NCBI RefSeq assembly: GCF_000281045.1
Contig: NW_008246077.1
Span: forward strand, 762,193 to 826,192
Direction of reading: 5' to 3'
DNA: 64,000 bases
Origin: Saprolegnia diclina VS20
Taxonomy: Eukaryota > Oomycota > Saprolegniomycetes > Saprolegniales > Saprolegniaceae
The notes under the pieces are model-generated. The model ran no database searches, was not told the origin of the DNA, and saw only the letters and a list, made by a program, of their open reading frames with translations. Positions 41,033-52,778 of this stretch are shown here, in pieces. Numbering within the stretch: position 1 is the stretch's first letter; every line of letters starts with the position of its first letter. The position numbers and the translations under genes were made by a program.

Positions 41033-42749
41033 ATGAGCGCTGCTATGAAGAAGTACCGCGACGGACCAAGGAGCGATGCTTCATGGATGCTTCGTAGGGA
41101 GAAGATCAGCAAGAAGGCTCTGAAGGAGCAGCAGGCCAAGGAAGCCGAGCCGGCCCCCGTCGTCATTGAGCCAGCGATCGTGAGCGACAACGAGGAAGAC
41201 CATGAGGAAGAAGCGCTCTCCTACGATCGCATCGAGGTCCTCCAAGATGCAGGGATCAACGCCACGGACATTGCCAAGCTCAAGGAAGATGGCTTCGCGA
41301 CCGTTGGCCAACTCTTCCAAGTCTCCATGAAGCGATTGCTCCAAGTCAAGGGCGTGAGTGAAGCCAAGGCAGAGAAACTCATCCAGGCAGGGCGCAAGGT
41401 AACTGGCGCTCTCTCGATGCTCACGCACTCATCTGCGTCTAGATCATTGGCGAACGAAGCGGGTTCATTTCGGCCAGTGCACTCCTCATCAACAACAAGC
41501 AGAAATACTTTATCACGACGGGATCCAAGCGTACGACGATTGTTGCCACAAGTGAGAGTATGACCGTGTGATGTAGAGTTCGACATGCTTCTTGGCGGCG
41601 GGATCGAGACCATGTCCGTGACCGAGGTATCGTCGTTCCCCATTGACCATACATGCCCAAAGTTCCTGCAGGTCCACGGCGAATTCCGAACGGGAAAGAC
41701 CCAGTTGTGCCACACGGTATCCAAGCCCGGCAAGGATGAGTGTCTTCTTAGGTTTTGCATTGCAATAGCTCTGTGTGACAGCCCAGCTTCCGCGCTCCCA
41801 AGGGGGCGGCGCTGGGAAAGTGGCTATCGTGGACACGGAAGGATCCTTCCGTCCGGTGCGTGAAGACGCGACTTTCGGCTGTGGTCGTTCACACCTCCAT
41901 TGACAGCAACGAGTGGCCGAGATTGCCAAGACGCGATACGATCTCGATCCGAAGGACGTTTTGGACAATATCATAGTCGCCAGGTAAAAGTCTGGATGAG
42001 TTTTGTCAAGTGAACTCATACTGCAATCAACAGAGCGCACAGCCACGACGCGCAGATGGACATGGTCACCAAGCTTGGCGTTCTTTTCGCGGTGCAGTTT
42101 GTAAAGTCTATGAAGTCGCCATCTCATAGAGTGGGATGTCAACCAGGATCCTGATCGCGGTCCGTTCCGGCTTCTCATCGTGGACTCGATCACAGCCCTC
42201 TTCCGCACGGACTTCTCGGGGCGGTACAACTTTATACCTCAATCGATCGGATCCCGGATTTATGTGCTCACTTCCTTCAGGGGTGAATTAAGCGAGCGCC
42301 AACAGCGCTTGAACGTGCACCTGCAGCGACTTGTCAAGCACGCAGAGGTACTCTAGACACATGATGCCAATGTGCTGATTGATGCACAGGAGTTCAACGT
42401 CGCCGTGCTCGTCGTGAACCAAGTCATGGCAGATCCGGGTGCTAATGCTATGTTTGGCCCTGTGATCAAGCCCGTCGGTGGACACGTGATTTCCCACGCT
42501 TGCCACACCCGTGTCTTGGTAAGCGCCGCACCGCGAACCTCAAGGACGTCATTTTGATGCACTGCATTCCCCATTTTAGATGAAGAAGGGCCGCGGTGAC
42601 AATCGCATCTGGTACTGTGGTGGCTTTCTCGCGTGTTGTCAACTGAGTGCCATCGATTGCGTAGCAAAGTCATCGACAGTCCGTGCATGCCCGAAGCCGA
42701 GTGCACGATTCAACTGACCTCTGGAGGCGTTAGCGACGCGGATGACTAG
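41033..42749 (+). CDS. DMC1: DMC1/RAD51-family recombinase, probably DMC1
   Basis: Twelve exons from 41033 to 42749 join in frame into about 391 residues. RecA-type strand-exchange enzyme: Walker [10 protein letters not shown], Walker B L-L-I-V-D-S-I, the L-C-V-T-A-Q-L-P segment, [10 protein letters not shown] and N-Q-V-M-A-D-P-G-A (loop L1), then G-G-H-V-I-S-H-A. The N-terminal helix-hairpin-helix reads [12 protein letters not shown] and V-K-G-V-S-E-A-K, closer to DMC1 than to RAD51, so a meiotic role is likely. There is an N-terminal extension of ~60 residues with an acidic run before the domain. The intron before W-D-V-N-Q-D (near 42092-42131) has alternative donor sites. Confidence 0.85.
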
Positions 42750-43148
42750 CCAATCGCTCCATGCACTTTGACATTAGAGTGTCGGCTTGGATAATGCATA
42801 TCGATTGCATACGCCGTCTTGCGCTCATGCACCTCCGTGCTGCTTGGTCACCGTCATCATGTTGAAGACGCGCAGCAAAAAAGCACCGCGCCCGAATTCC
42901 AACACTCGGAAGGGCGTCCTTGTCGTTCTCGAAAAATCGGATACGGTATGCATTAAATATCGCCTCTCCTTCACGATCCAAATTTACTATTTCAGAGCAT
43001 AGGGAATAAATCAATACAAATGGCAAGGTACGACATATCGGCACAAAATATTTGGCTTTTCCTCACGAAAAAATACGAAGGAAATGCAATGGCTCATTTT
43101 TTTGGAAGACGGTCAATTTCTGAAAGCCACAGGCCGTCGACGTTCAAG
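42750..43148. other. Intergenic between DMC1 and YME1-like gene
   Basis: 399 nt, AT-richer, no supported exon. The frame upstream of the YME1-like start is open back to 43020 but lacks codon bias and encodes no targeting sequence, so it is read as 5' leader. Confidence 0.5.
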
Positions 43149-45439
43149 ATGGCCGCGAGATCGTTGCTCCGCATGAGCCTCTGGCAACAGTCGCTCAACC
43201 GGCTGCCGCATGCGTCACAGAACACGCTCATGACATCCGAGCACCACCTCGGCGCAAGCCTCCGCAGCGGCGGCCTCCTCGGCCCGCGCCGCAACTTTTT
43301 CAGCTTCTCGCGCTCGGGCAACAACAAGAAGCTCCTGAAGCGCATGGAGCAGGATGCCAACGCGTACCCAGAGGACGCACAGCGCCAGCTCAAGTTTCTG
43401 CAAGCGCTCAACAAAGACTACCCGTCGCTCGTGATTCGCCGCGTTGAGGAAGGCCGCTTTGTGCTCTCGCAGGAAGCGTACCGAGAGTACATCAAGGCGC
43501 TCGTGGCGACCAACCGCATCGACTCGATGGACACCAACATGCTCTTCTCGCGCATGCAAGCTGCTGCGCCGCTGAACCCGCTTGCAGCTCCTTCAAGCTT
43601 TGCCAGCCTCGGTGCTGTCTCGATGGCCTCGGACATGGCGGCGTCGTCGGCTGTCGGCTCGACGGGCCTCTCCCCGATCAAGCCCATGTATGTCTCAATG
43701 GTCGATGGTGGCTTCAAGAAGAACATGTGGCGTACGGCCCGCGTTATCGCGCTTGGCTTCATGGCCATCTCGGCGATGACAGCGCTGATTGAAGAGAAGG
43801 GCCTTGGCGGCGTCGGTGTCAAGTCCAAGGTCACGGCCGCTATTGGTAGCGACAAGAAGTTTTCCGACGTCAAGGGCGTCGACGAAGCCAAGGAAGAGCT
43901 GGAGGAAATCGTGCAGTACCTCAAGGTACAAGCCTCCCATTCGATGGTGCAGTCTCTCATGGCCGTTGTAGGACCCAGACAAATTCACGCGCTTGGGCGG
44001 CAACTTGCCAAAGGGCGTCCTCCTCATGGGCCCACCCGGTACTGGTAAGACGCTCTTGGCCCGTGCGATTGCTGGCGAGGTACACGCTTTTGATTGAACC
44101 AAGTCACGCTGAGCTCTCCTTTTTAGGCGGGCGTCCCGTTCTTCTACTCGTCGGGTGCTGAATTTGAGGAGATGTACGTCGGTGTTGGCGCTCGCCGCGT
44201 CCGCGACCTCTTTGACGCGGCCAAGAAGAAGGTAGTTTCGCGCCTGTTGCATCAATATGCAATTATAACACCCGGGTTAGGGCCCGTGCATTGTCTTTAT
44301 CGACGAAATCGATGCGATCGGTGGCACGCGCCATCTCAAGGAGCAGTCGGCGCTCAAGATGACGTTGAATCAGCTTCTCGTTGAGATGGACGGCTTTGAC
44401 CAGAACAAGGGTATCATCGTCATTGGCGCGACCAACTTTCCCGAGTCGCTCGACAGCGCCTTGACACGTCCCGGTCGCTTTGACCGGTAGGGCCTTCCAT
44501 CCATCATAGTAGATACGTATGCATCATGTAGACATGTGACGGTGCCGTTGCCCGACATTGCTGGCCGCCGCGACATTCTGGAGCTCTACACCAAGAAGAT
44601 TCCGCTTGGGAACGACGTGGATCTCAACATCCTCGCGCGCGCGACGCCAGGTATGTCGGGCGCCGAGCTCTCCAACCTCGTGAACGAAGCGACGCTCCGA
44701 TCGTCGTTCCTCAACAAGACGGTCGTCGACATGGCGGCCTTTGAGTTTGCCAAGGACAAGATCCTCATGGGCGCCGAGCGCAAGTCGGCGCTCATCTCAC
44801 CCGAGTCGGCGCGTCTCACCGCGTACCACGAAGGCGGCCACGCGCTCGTCGCGATAAAGACGCCCGGTGCGCACCCCGTGTACAAGGCGACGATCATGCC
44901 ACGCGGGAATGCGCTCGGCATGGTCTCGCAGCTGCCCGAAGACGACCAGACGAGCATCACGCGCAAGCAGCTCCTCGCGCGCCTCGACGTGTGCATGGGC
45001 GGCCGCGTCGCCGAGGAAATGGTCTTCGGAAAGGACGAAATCACCGGCGGCGCGTCTTCGGACATTCAGCAAGCGACGCGGTTGGCCCATCTCATGGTAC
45101 ATTTTTGATATGATGTATGCTGGTGCGTGACGCTTGGCGCTCTAGGTGACCAAATATGGCATGAGCGACGAAGTTGGCGTTGTCTTCCACGACCTCAAGG
45201 ACAGCGACACGTCACCGGCGACCCGCACGCTCATTGACCAAGAGGTCCGGAAGCTCTGCGATGCGTCGTACAAGCGTGCGACGACGATCCTCCAGCGCCA
45301 CCGCACCGACTTGGAGACGATCGCCAAGGCGCTCCTCGAGTACGAGACGCTGTCAGGACCCGAGATCAAGCAGCTTTTGCAGGGCGAGAAGCTCGCCCGC
45401 GCGACGCCGCCGACATCGCGTGTCCAGAAAGCTCCGTAG
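43149..45439 (+). CDS. YME1L: Mitochondrial i-AAA protease YME1/FtsH-like
   Basis: Six exons (43149-43925, 43972-44079, 44127-44231, 44281-44486, 44532-45096, 45146-45439) give 684 residues. Membrane AAA+ zinc protease facing the intermembrane space, which degrades inner-membrane and IMS proteins. Parts seen: a presequence from the ATG at 43149 (M-A-A-R-S-L-L-R), a single membrane span near 200 ([11 protein letters not shown]), [10 protein letters not shown], Walker A G-P-P-G-T-G-K-T, Walker [11 protein letters not shown], pore region, SRH with R-P-G-R-F-D-R, the zinc motif H-E-G-G-H near 498 and the third ligand region E-I-T-G-G-A-S-S-D. One membrane span before the AAA domain is typical of YME1 rather than m-AAA proteins, which have two. 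Confidence 0.93.
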
Positions 45440-45563
45440 CCCGTTATGTTTTTGAACTACCTAAACTACCCTTGCCTCGCACACCACCTTTGTTGTACAC
45501 TAGGGAATATTGTAGTAGCTCCTTTAGACCAACCAGAGACACAATCGATACGCCCCCGCTTGG

Positions 45564-45594
45564 ATTGGTCCAAAAGCAAATCATTTCAGCCAAT
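45564..45594. promoter_or_regulatory. Pair of inverted and direct CCAAT boxes
   Basis: ATTGG at 45564 and CCAAT at 45590, 26 nt apart in opposite orientation, about 135-165 nt upstream of the TBC gene start. Confidence 0.4.
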
Positions 45595-45727
45595 GGGAGC
45601 GCGCTGGGCGTTGCCAGCGGTTTCGTCGCCAGAGCATCAACATCTCCTCTCAGCGGCCGATGGAAGGGTACGTCGGTGCGAGAAGGGTTCTTGGCGCCTC
45701 ATGGCGCTGTGAAGGCAGTCGACGCCG

Positions 45728-47043
45728 ATGATCGAGGCCAAGGCCGCGGGGCCGATCTCGACGACCGTGGACACGAGCAGCGGCCATCTCAAGGTCCCCG
45801 GCGTCGTCGCGTACCCTGTCGCGGCCGTCGACCGCTACGGCTTCCTCGTCTCGGACAAGCATGTTGCCTGTCACCCCTGCATCTGCTTACATGCGATACA
45901 GGCGGTTTGCACCGAGCCCGACGGCCGCCAAGCGCAAGGACCATGAAGCTTCGTGGCTCGAGAACCACCGGACGCAAAAGTGGATCGCCATGACGGGCAA
46001 GTGCACGTACGACGAGTGGCAGTCGGTCAAGCTCCGTCACGGTGCCAAGCTCAAGTCGCGCGTATGTACACTTGCTGCACGCTGAATATCGAGTCGACTC
46101 GAATCTAGATTCGTAAGGGAATTCCCGAGGCGCTGCGCGGCCTCGCGTGGCCCCATCTCTCGGGCGCCAGCATGATGATGCAGAACCACCCGGGCATGTA
46201 CCGCGACTTGCTAGCGACCGCGCATATTCCGTGCGAAGAGACCATTTCGCGCGACATTGGGCGCACGTTTCCCAAGCACCACCTCTTCAAGGACGCGCAG
46301 TCGATCGGCCAAGGCGCGCTCATGAACATTCTCAAAGCCTACTCCGTGTACGACCCCGACGTTGGCTACTGCCAGGTAGATGCATTACTGCGCTTTTTGG
46401 GTGTACACGCTAGCCTAGGGCATGGGCTTCATCTCGGCGCTCTTTCTGAGCTACATGCCGGAAGAGCACACGTTTTGGCAGCTCGTCGCGGTGCTCAACC
46501 AGAAAAAGTACGGCCTCGCCGATATGTACCGGCCAGGAATGCCCCGCGTCGTCGAGATCATTGCGATCTTTGACGCGTGCATTCGGCTCTACCTGCCCAA
46601 ACTGGGCGTGCACATGGACAACGAGGGGTTGCATCCGACCATGTACGCGACGCAGTGGTTCGTCACGATCTTTGCCTACTCGTTTCCGTTTGAGTTTGTC
46701 ACGCGCGTTTGGGACATCTTTCTCCACGAGGGCTGGAAAATTGTGTACCGCGTCGCGATCGCCCTCCTCAAAATCTCGGAAAGTACGTTGCTGACAGAAC
46801 CGATTGGTTGGCAGTTGATTTTCGTGGTCTAGAGGCGCTTCTCGGCAAGAAATTTGAGAAAATCATGGAGTTTTTCAAAGACCTCCCGACCTCGGTGAGA
46901 ACGACGCAGTGGTCGTGGGCTTCAACGGCGTCGTGTAGGTCGACGTCAAGCAATTGCTCGACACGGCGTGGGACATCCCAATGACAACGGCGCAGCTCCA
47001 GCAACTCCACGAAAAGTACCAAGCGTCTCTCACGCAAAGCTAA
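45728..47043 (+). CDS. TBC-domain Rab GTPase-activating protein
   Basis: Six exons (45728-45858, 45902-46061, 46109-46375, 46419-46782, 46833-46894, 46939-47043) total 1,089 nt, 362 residues. TBC proteins stimulate GTP hydrolysis on Rabs. R-K-G-I-P-E-A-L-R-G-L-A-W-P opens the domain, the arginine finger lies in the I-S-R-D-I-G-R-T-F-P motif, and the glutamine finger in G-Y-C-Q-G-M-G-F, formed across an intron. The N-terminal D-R-Y-G-F-L-V before a K/W-rich helix is the layout of the TBC1D10/GYP5-like group. The first intron (45859-45901) only gives a correct frame with a GC donor: AA|GCATGT...CAG|G. The total length divisible by three supports this. Confidence 0.9.
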
Positions 47044-47632
47044 ATGCGCACGGCTTGTATACAAACGGCTTGAATCTTGAGTCCTGTCGTGTCCTACTTG
47101 CACTGACCAGCTCGTTCTTGGAGACAAGCGACCCGAGTGCCCTATCAAGTGTCTCGCTCGATCCCTGCGTACGTCGATTGGAGTCGCCACGCGTCTCGAT
47201 GCTTGGGTATTTGGCGACGGACACGCGTGTGATACAGAAATATTACTGGTGGGCTGCTACGGGCCGAGCTTTGGACCTCCTTGAACAGTAAACGTAGTAC
47301 TTGTCGAATGGAGACAAACCACCGTGCCGATTTGTGCTGCTGGTATCTTTGTGAAGGAATCTAGTACGTCGCTGCAAAATGTACAAAGCCCTAGACATCT
47401 CGAGCGCACAAGGTAGACATGTCAACGCTCGTTGGTGTTGTGAGTCGATTTGGTATTCCCCTTATATTGGCGCTTTGTGGCATAAACCACATGACGACTC
47501 GGGACTGGCTCACAGACGCCTTTTCAAAGGACGACAAAATGCCCAGGGAAGGGTTAGGGTCTAGCTTTTACCGGTACAAAAGCGAGCACATGGAGAGCTA
47601 ACAAAGGAGCTCATATTTTGATTCCAATTGAA
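47044..47632. other. Intergenic, weak small ORF only
   Basis: 589 nt without a secure gene. A 60-codon frame (47419-47601) could encode a one-span small membrane protein but has no recognised relative. Confidence 0.4.
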
Positions 47633-49187
47633 ATGCAAGCACCACGCTGGAACCCTTCGACTGACGCTACTGGTAATACGTCTGAGGTCAAGTCACGTCA
47701 GGCGGCGTCAAACCGAGCGGCGCCCGCCGTGTTGACTATCTGGCGTGCTGAGCAACAAGCTCATATTGCCGCTGAGACCGCCTCGAGAGTCTCTGCACCG
47801 GCTGCCAGATGCAGTTGGCGGCGTTGGCCACGACCTTGCGTGCCGAGTACCAAATTCACATCGCCGCTGTGACGACGACGCTGCAGCAAGAACACCAGAA
47901 AGCCTTGGCTGCCTCGACGGCCAAGCTGTCCCAAGATCACTCGATTAAAGAGACGGTTCTCATCTCCGAGATCACGAAGCTGGCCGCCCAGCGGGACGGC
48001 ATCCTCGAGCGTGCTCAGGTTCTGTTCACTCAATCACAGGGCCTGCGCCACGATCTTCACATGCTCGCCAAGCTCAACCACCGTCTCCAAGCCACGATCG
48101 CCACGATAACCGCGAGGCCGCCACCGACTTTGCAGCGGCGACAGATGCCATCGCTGCGTCGACACGGGCGGCAACCACCGAGGTCAACTTCGTCGCCTTG
48201 CTTCAAGCGAAGCTCGAGCTCACGACCAGCAACATGGCACTCACCGAGAACAGACCAAGTGCGACCTTGCAAAGTCCAAGACGGCCGAACACGACAACGC
48301 GGTCCGCCTCCGCGATGCTACACGCACCATCCAGAGCATGGGCGAGCGCACCCAGATGCTCCAAGCGGACCCGGACGGGCATGCGCTACGGTCGCTTGGC
48401 GAAGCGTCGGCGAAGGATGACGCCTCCTTGGTCTTGCATCATGAACGCATCAATGAACTACTGGGTCCGCTTGCCATGGCTGAGTCGGCGGCTTGCAGCG
48501 CCCAGCTCCTTTACAAAGTTGCGATCGAGACCAAGGAAGCGGCCCTCCGCCAGCTTCAAGCGCATCTTGACAAACACGTCCAACGAGCGCAGCTGCGCGG
48601 TGGTGCAGTTCACCCGCTCCAGCGTGCTGTGATCACCAAGGACGAGCTTCTGGCTGCACTCAAAAGTCAAAGTCCGTGACCTCCACGGTCAGCTCCAAGT
48701 CGCCCAAGGCAAGCTTTAAGCTACCGAGGCAGCTCAAGTCTGCGCCGCTGAGCGTAATGCGAAAGCCCTTCAGAAGCAAGCTTCGAGCGACGCAGATTCC
48801 AAGGAACGAGATGAACCTGCCAGTAGTAACGCCTACGACTCTCGACCCTGTGCCCTCCATGTAGCGCCCATTAAGGCCGACGATGTTAAAGCACCTTAAC
48901 ACATTTGGCTCCGCTTCGACGACGATCTCCAAGCTGCATTGCTCCAGTGGCGACGACAACTGGAGATGCGTGGAACCTGTGATTCCAAATCAGCAGCAAA
49001 CATCCTGGCCGTTAGCCCTTTCGATTCGCGCCAGTTGTCCGACGATGAGCAAGATGGCGGTCCCACCCGCCGTCGCCATGAAGCGAAGCAATGACGCCGC
49101 AGCGGTTGCTCTCGTGATTGGATCGAGAACCGACTGTTGAAACGCCCGCCGCCCGTCGTGCCACGTTTGACGCACTCTGGCATTCGT
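47633..49187 (+). pseudogene. Decayed coiled-coil protein gene
   Basis: Starting at the ATG at 47633, the three frames in turn encode a continuous, Ala/Gln/Leu-rich coiled coil: A-E-Q-Q-A-H-I-A-A-E in one frame, then A-L-A-T-T-L-R-A-E-Y-Q and L-V... after a shift near 47775, then D-F-A-A-A-T-D-A-I-A-A after ~48100, then K-S-K-T-A-E-H-D-N-A-V-R after ~48260. The last part (D-L-H-G-Q-L-Q-V-A-Q-G-K-L) is broken by stops near 48718, 48898 and 49092. No introns are needed. Codon bias is retained, so decay is recent. I see no named family; an SMC/tropomyosin-like coil or a retroelement Gag-like coil are possible. Confidence 0.65.
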
Positions 49188-49706
49188 ATGGCGACCATTA
49201 GCGGCAGCATCGAGGGCTACCTCATCAAGCTCGACGACGAGTATGGCGCGATCGTCTACTGCCTCCTCGAAGAAGGCAGTCTAATTTACTACAGCGGAAA
49301 AGGCGGCGCGCTCCTCGGCGAGCTCACGCTCACGGGCAATAAGGTCAGCGTCAACCTCATCCGTGACGCATCCGACGCGGTGCCCAACCGGTTCATTGTC
49401 TCGAGTCGAAAGCGGCCGGAGCCGCGAAAGGAGCTCCAAGGTGACGAGGCGCCGTTCCCACCCGAGCGCGATGCCGACACGCGACTTCTCTTTGCCGCGT
49501 CGACGCCCGAGTGCCAAGAGAACTGGGCGACTGCGATTCTCAACTGGAACAAGCATTGCTGGGACGACGCAGAGACGGTGTTTAGCTACAAGGACGAGCT
49601 CGACGCGCTCCGACGGCTCGTGCAGCACTACCGCCTCAAGGAAAAGCCGCGAAAGCAGTCCGAGCCCGGCAGCGGCCACGCCGTTCCAGTCTTTCCCATT
49701 GGATAG
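49188..49706 (+). CDS. PH-domain protein
   Basis: A single exon of 172 residues. Residues ~3-120 form a PH fold: G-S-I-E-G-Y-L-I-K-L starts strand 1, then S-L-I-Y-Y-S-G-K, a basic loop with S-S-R-K-R-P-E-P-R-K, and the C-terminal helix with the invariant tryptophan in C-Q-E-N-W-A-T-A-I. Such domains bind phosphoinositides or proteins. A second helix (A-L-R-R-L-V-Q-H-Y) and a basic tail follow. The start at 49188 is the first Met of the PH strand; the open frame upstream belongs to the pseudogene. It lies tail-to-tail with the RhoGEF, 90 nt away. Confidence 0.75.
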   Translation: MATISGSIEGYLIKLDDEYGAIVYCLLEEGSLIYYSGKGGALLGELTLTGNKVSVNLIRDASDAVPNRFIVSSRKRPEPRKELQGDEAPFPPERDADTRLLFAASTPECQENWATAILNWNKHCWDDAETVFSYKDELDALRRLVQHYRLKEKPRKQSEPGSGHAVPVFPIG

Positions 49707-49796
49707 TTTGCTTGATCTATCCATCACCATCTATCTATCTAACTAACTATTCAAAGTATGCTTTGGCGACGATTATTCAAGTTACAAGCCCTTTCG

Positions 49797-51366
49797 CTAG
49801 ACACGCAAGGTGGTGGTTTTTCGACGGTGTGCTGGAATCGGCGGTGGGTACGTCTGCACGGGACAGATCGGCGGCGCGTACGACGGCGGCGGTGGCCGCG
49901 TCTCGAGCAGCCGGCCCTGCAGCTCCTTCAAGACGTCATCCAGCACGGTCGCATTCGAAGCTTGTCCTTGTCCGTCCTTGGTCTCAACGGCGTCTTTGGC
50001 TTTGGCTGCCTTGGCGGCATACTCGAGTCGCACCTCGTCGACCAGGTGTTGCGCCTGGCCAACGAGCACCCACTGCGATTTGTCATCGAGTGTGACGCTA
50101 AACGCGTCCGGTGGACCATTGGGAAGCCCCTCAACACGCTGGATGTGACGCGCCGGCGTGTGCGCAATCAACTTGTGCCGATCACGTGATAACGTTTGCG
50201 TCAGTACGACTGTGTCGGCACAAATCGCGAGGATGCCGAGGCGCCACAGGCGGTCGCGCTGCAGCCACACGCGGCGAGTGTGCACCGCGGCACTGATGCC
50301 GTCCAATACGTCCTTTGGCGCGTCGACCAGACCACGCAACGGGACAGGACCGATGTCGCGCTCCGCCGCAGCAAAGGAGAGATGCTTCCACCACGCCGCT
50401 GTGAGCACGCTCGTGTCGGCGGCCAAGCTCATGCACTTGTGGGGCGTCACGAGCGCAATGGTGCGTTCGTCCGGCGCCAGCGCGACCTCCATGTCGTCGA
50501 CGGCGATGACGCGTCGCACGCGCAATGGTCCGTGCGTCGCAATGTCCGAGTAGATGAGCATTTCTGCAAAGAGGTGGAAGAGGTACTCGCGCGGCCCCGA
50601 GCGCGAGTTGATGGTCGTCTTGCTCAGCTTGCCGTCCCGCAGCCACGTTTTCTGCGACAAATCGAGGCTCGGGAAGAGCGGTTGGAGCTTGGCGATCTTT
50701 TGCGCGTTGGCCCGCGCTTGCAGCGAGATGTTGACGGACGACGCCGTCGCCTCCATGGCAACCTTCGCCGACTCGATCTCGCGCTGCGGCAGCTGCTTGT
50801 CGAGCTCGCGCAGTAAGAGCACGTACCGAGGCAGCCGCTGGATCGGAAGGATGAGCATGTTGGCGATCGGCTCCTTCTGCGACGCTTCAAACGCAGCAAG
50901 CACGGACGCCACAGCGCTGTGCTTGCGCAGACCAGCGAGCGCACACGCCACGTCGTCGTATGTGCCAGCGTACGCCGTGTGCACCGGGCGGAGCACCTTG
51001 GCGAATAGTGCCACGAGGCGGCCGAGCGCGGCGACATCGACGACCGGCGTCGTCGCCGCACGCAGCTCATCTATCACAGTGGTTTGCATCTTGCTACTGA
51101 GGAATGCTACGTCCGTACCGAGAAAGATGACGTGCAAATCACGTAGCTGGCCGAGGAGACCGTGGGCATTGAGGCACAGTAGCACGTCGCTGCCGCGTCG
51201 CGCCTCGGGCGGACAGGCGCGCTCCAGCGGCAATGCGAGCGCGTCGATGAGCGGGCTCAAGTGCGCTACAGCCCCAACTGTCATCCATGTGCTTGGCCGC
51301 GGTCGTACCGAGGTAGGAAGCCTCAGACGCAACGAGTTCGTCGACGACCCGTGCCCACGACTGCAT
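49797..51366 (-). CDS. Dbl-homology RhoGEF with PH-like region
   Basis: Two exons (51309-51366, 49797-51265; 43-nt intron) encode 508 residues. Splicing restores the N-terminal DH helix V-V-D-E-L-V-A-S-E-A-S-Y-L. The hallmark CR3 helix is I-L-P-I-Q-R-L-P-R-Y-V-L-L-L-R-E-L near residue 190, matching 'K-P-x-Q-R-x-x-R-Y-x-L-L-L-x-E-L'. Thus it should act as a GDP/GTP exchange factor for Rho/Rac GTPases. The next ~100 residues look like a PH domain (L-F-A-E-M-L-I-Y-S-D, then V-R-R-V-I-A-V). A second PH-like part near 350-460 has W-V-L-V-G-Q-A-Q-H-L. The C-terminus is Pro-rich (P-P-P-P-S-Y-A-P-P), a possible SH3/WW ligand. Confidence 0.85.
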
Positions 51367-51423
51367 CTTATTGCGAATCTTTATATATAGACAGGCGACA
51401 CGAAACAGTTTCTATTGCAACAA

Positions 51424-52778
51424 TTACGCGAGCTTTTGGTTGTGCGAGACGACAAAGTGTCCGTTCTTGATGACGTGCTGGATCGGCGGGTCGGCCATCT
51501 CGTAGATGATGTGCTCCCACTGCGGCGCGTCGAGCACGACGAGGTCGCCAAACTTGCCGACTTCGATCGAGCCGTGCGTCGAGGCGCGGTTGGCCGAGCC
51601 CGCGGCGTTGATGGTCGCGCCGACAAGCGCCTCCTTCATCGTCATCTTCATGAGGCAGCACGCCATGTGCATCGTGAGCGGCATCGAGAGGCAGTGGGCG
51701 TTCGGGTTGTAGTCCGAGCCGAGCGCAACGGGCACGCCGTGCGCAATGAGCTCGCGCGCCGGCGGGCTCTGGAGCTTGAGAATGTACATGGTCGTGGGAA
51801 GGAGCACGGCGTACGTCGACGCTTGCTTCATGGCCGCAATGTTGGCCGTGTCGAGCATCTCGAGGTGCGACGCCGCGTGCGCCTGGACGCACATGCAGAG
51901 CTTCCCAGAGTCCATCGGGTTGAGCTCATCGCCGTGAAAGTTGATCTTCATGCCGGCGGCCGCGCCTGCTTCCAAGATCGTCTTGGTGTCGTCGTACTCG
52001 AACACACCCTTCTCACAAAACACGTCGCTATACATAAAGCATGAGACAACTGCCAGAAGAAGGAGAAGGAAGTTGAAGCGTACATGAACTCGGGGTTGAC
52101 GAGGCCGGCCTTCTTGGCCTCGATGATGGCAGGGATCTGCTTGCGGACAATGTCTTCGGTCGCCTCGGCCGCCGACATGCCTTCAGGCACCGAGTGGCCA
52201 CCGAGGTACGTCGCGACAAGGTCGATCGTGTGCGCCTGCGACGCCTTGTGCAGCACCTTGAGCATCTTGATCTCGGTCTCGGTCTCGAGACCGTACCCGC
52301 TCTTGGCCTCGGCGAGCGTCGTGCCGCACTTGAGCATGCGGTCGAGACGCTTCATCAAGAGCTCGCTGAGCTCCGTCTCGGACGACGCCTTTGTGCAGCG
52401 GACCGTGCGACCAATACCGCCGCCCATCGCGTGGACTTCCATGTACGTGGCGCCCGCAAGCTTCATTGCAAACTCGTCGACGCGGCTGCCGCTCCAGACG
52501 GGGTGTGTGTGGCCATCAACCAAGCCAGGCAAGACGCAGAGACCGGTCGCATCAAAGTCCTTGGCGAACGTCACGGGCTGCGACTGCGCCGCGACCCACG
52601 CGTCGACCGACGCCGTCGTGCCCACAGCCGCAATGCGCCCTTCGTTGTCGACAATGACGGCGCCGTCTTCAATGATGGCGACATCGTCCTGCGCAGGGCC
52701 GACCTTGGCCGTCTCGCCATTGGCGCAGACTTGGACGAGCTGACGCGCGTTGCGGATGCGGAGGCGGAACGAGCTCAT
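51424..52778 (-). CDS. hutI: Imidazolonepropionase (histidine degradation)
   Basis: Two exons (52084-52778, 51424-52027; 56-nt intron) encode 432 residues, slightly longer than bacterial HutI. It hydrolyses 4-imidazolone-5-propionate to formiminoglutamate, the third step of histidine catabolism. Metal and substrate motifs are visible: L-V-D-G-H-T-H-P near 95, A-K-S-G-Y-G-L near 180, G-G-H-S-V-P-E-G, N-F-H-G-D-E-L near 265 and A-L-G-S-D-Y-N-P near 345. The intron breaks D-V-F-C-E, which reads correctly after splicing. No other hut gene lies in the window. A CCAAT box (52844) and two CCGGA/CCGGATA sites lie 45-70 nt upstream. Confidence 0.94.

Noticed and set aside
47419-47601. 60-codon frame with one hydrophobic stretch
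   Set aside because: Too short, no relatives recognised, weak codon bias; could be chance.
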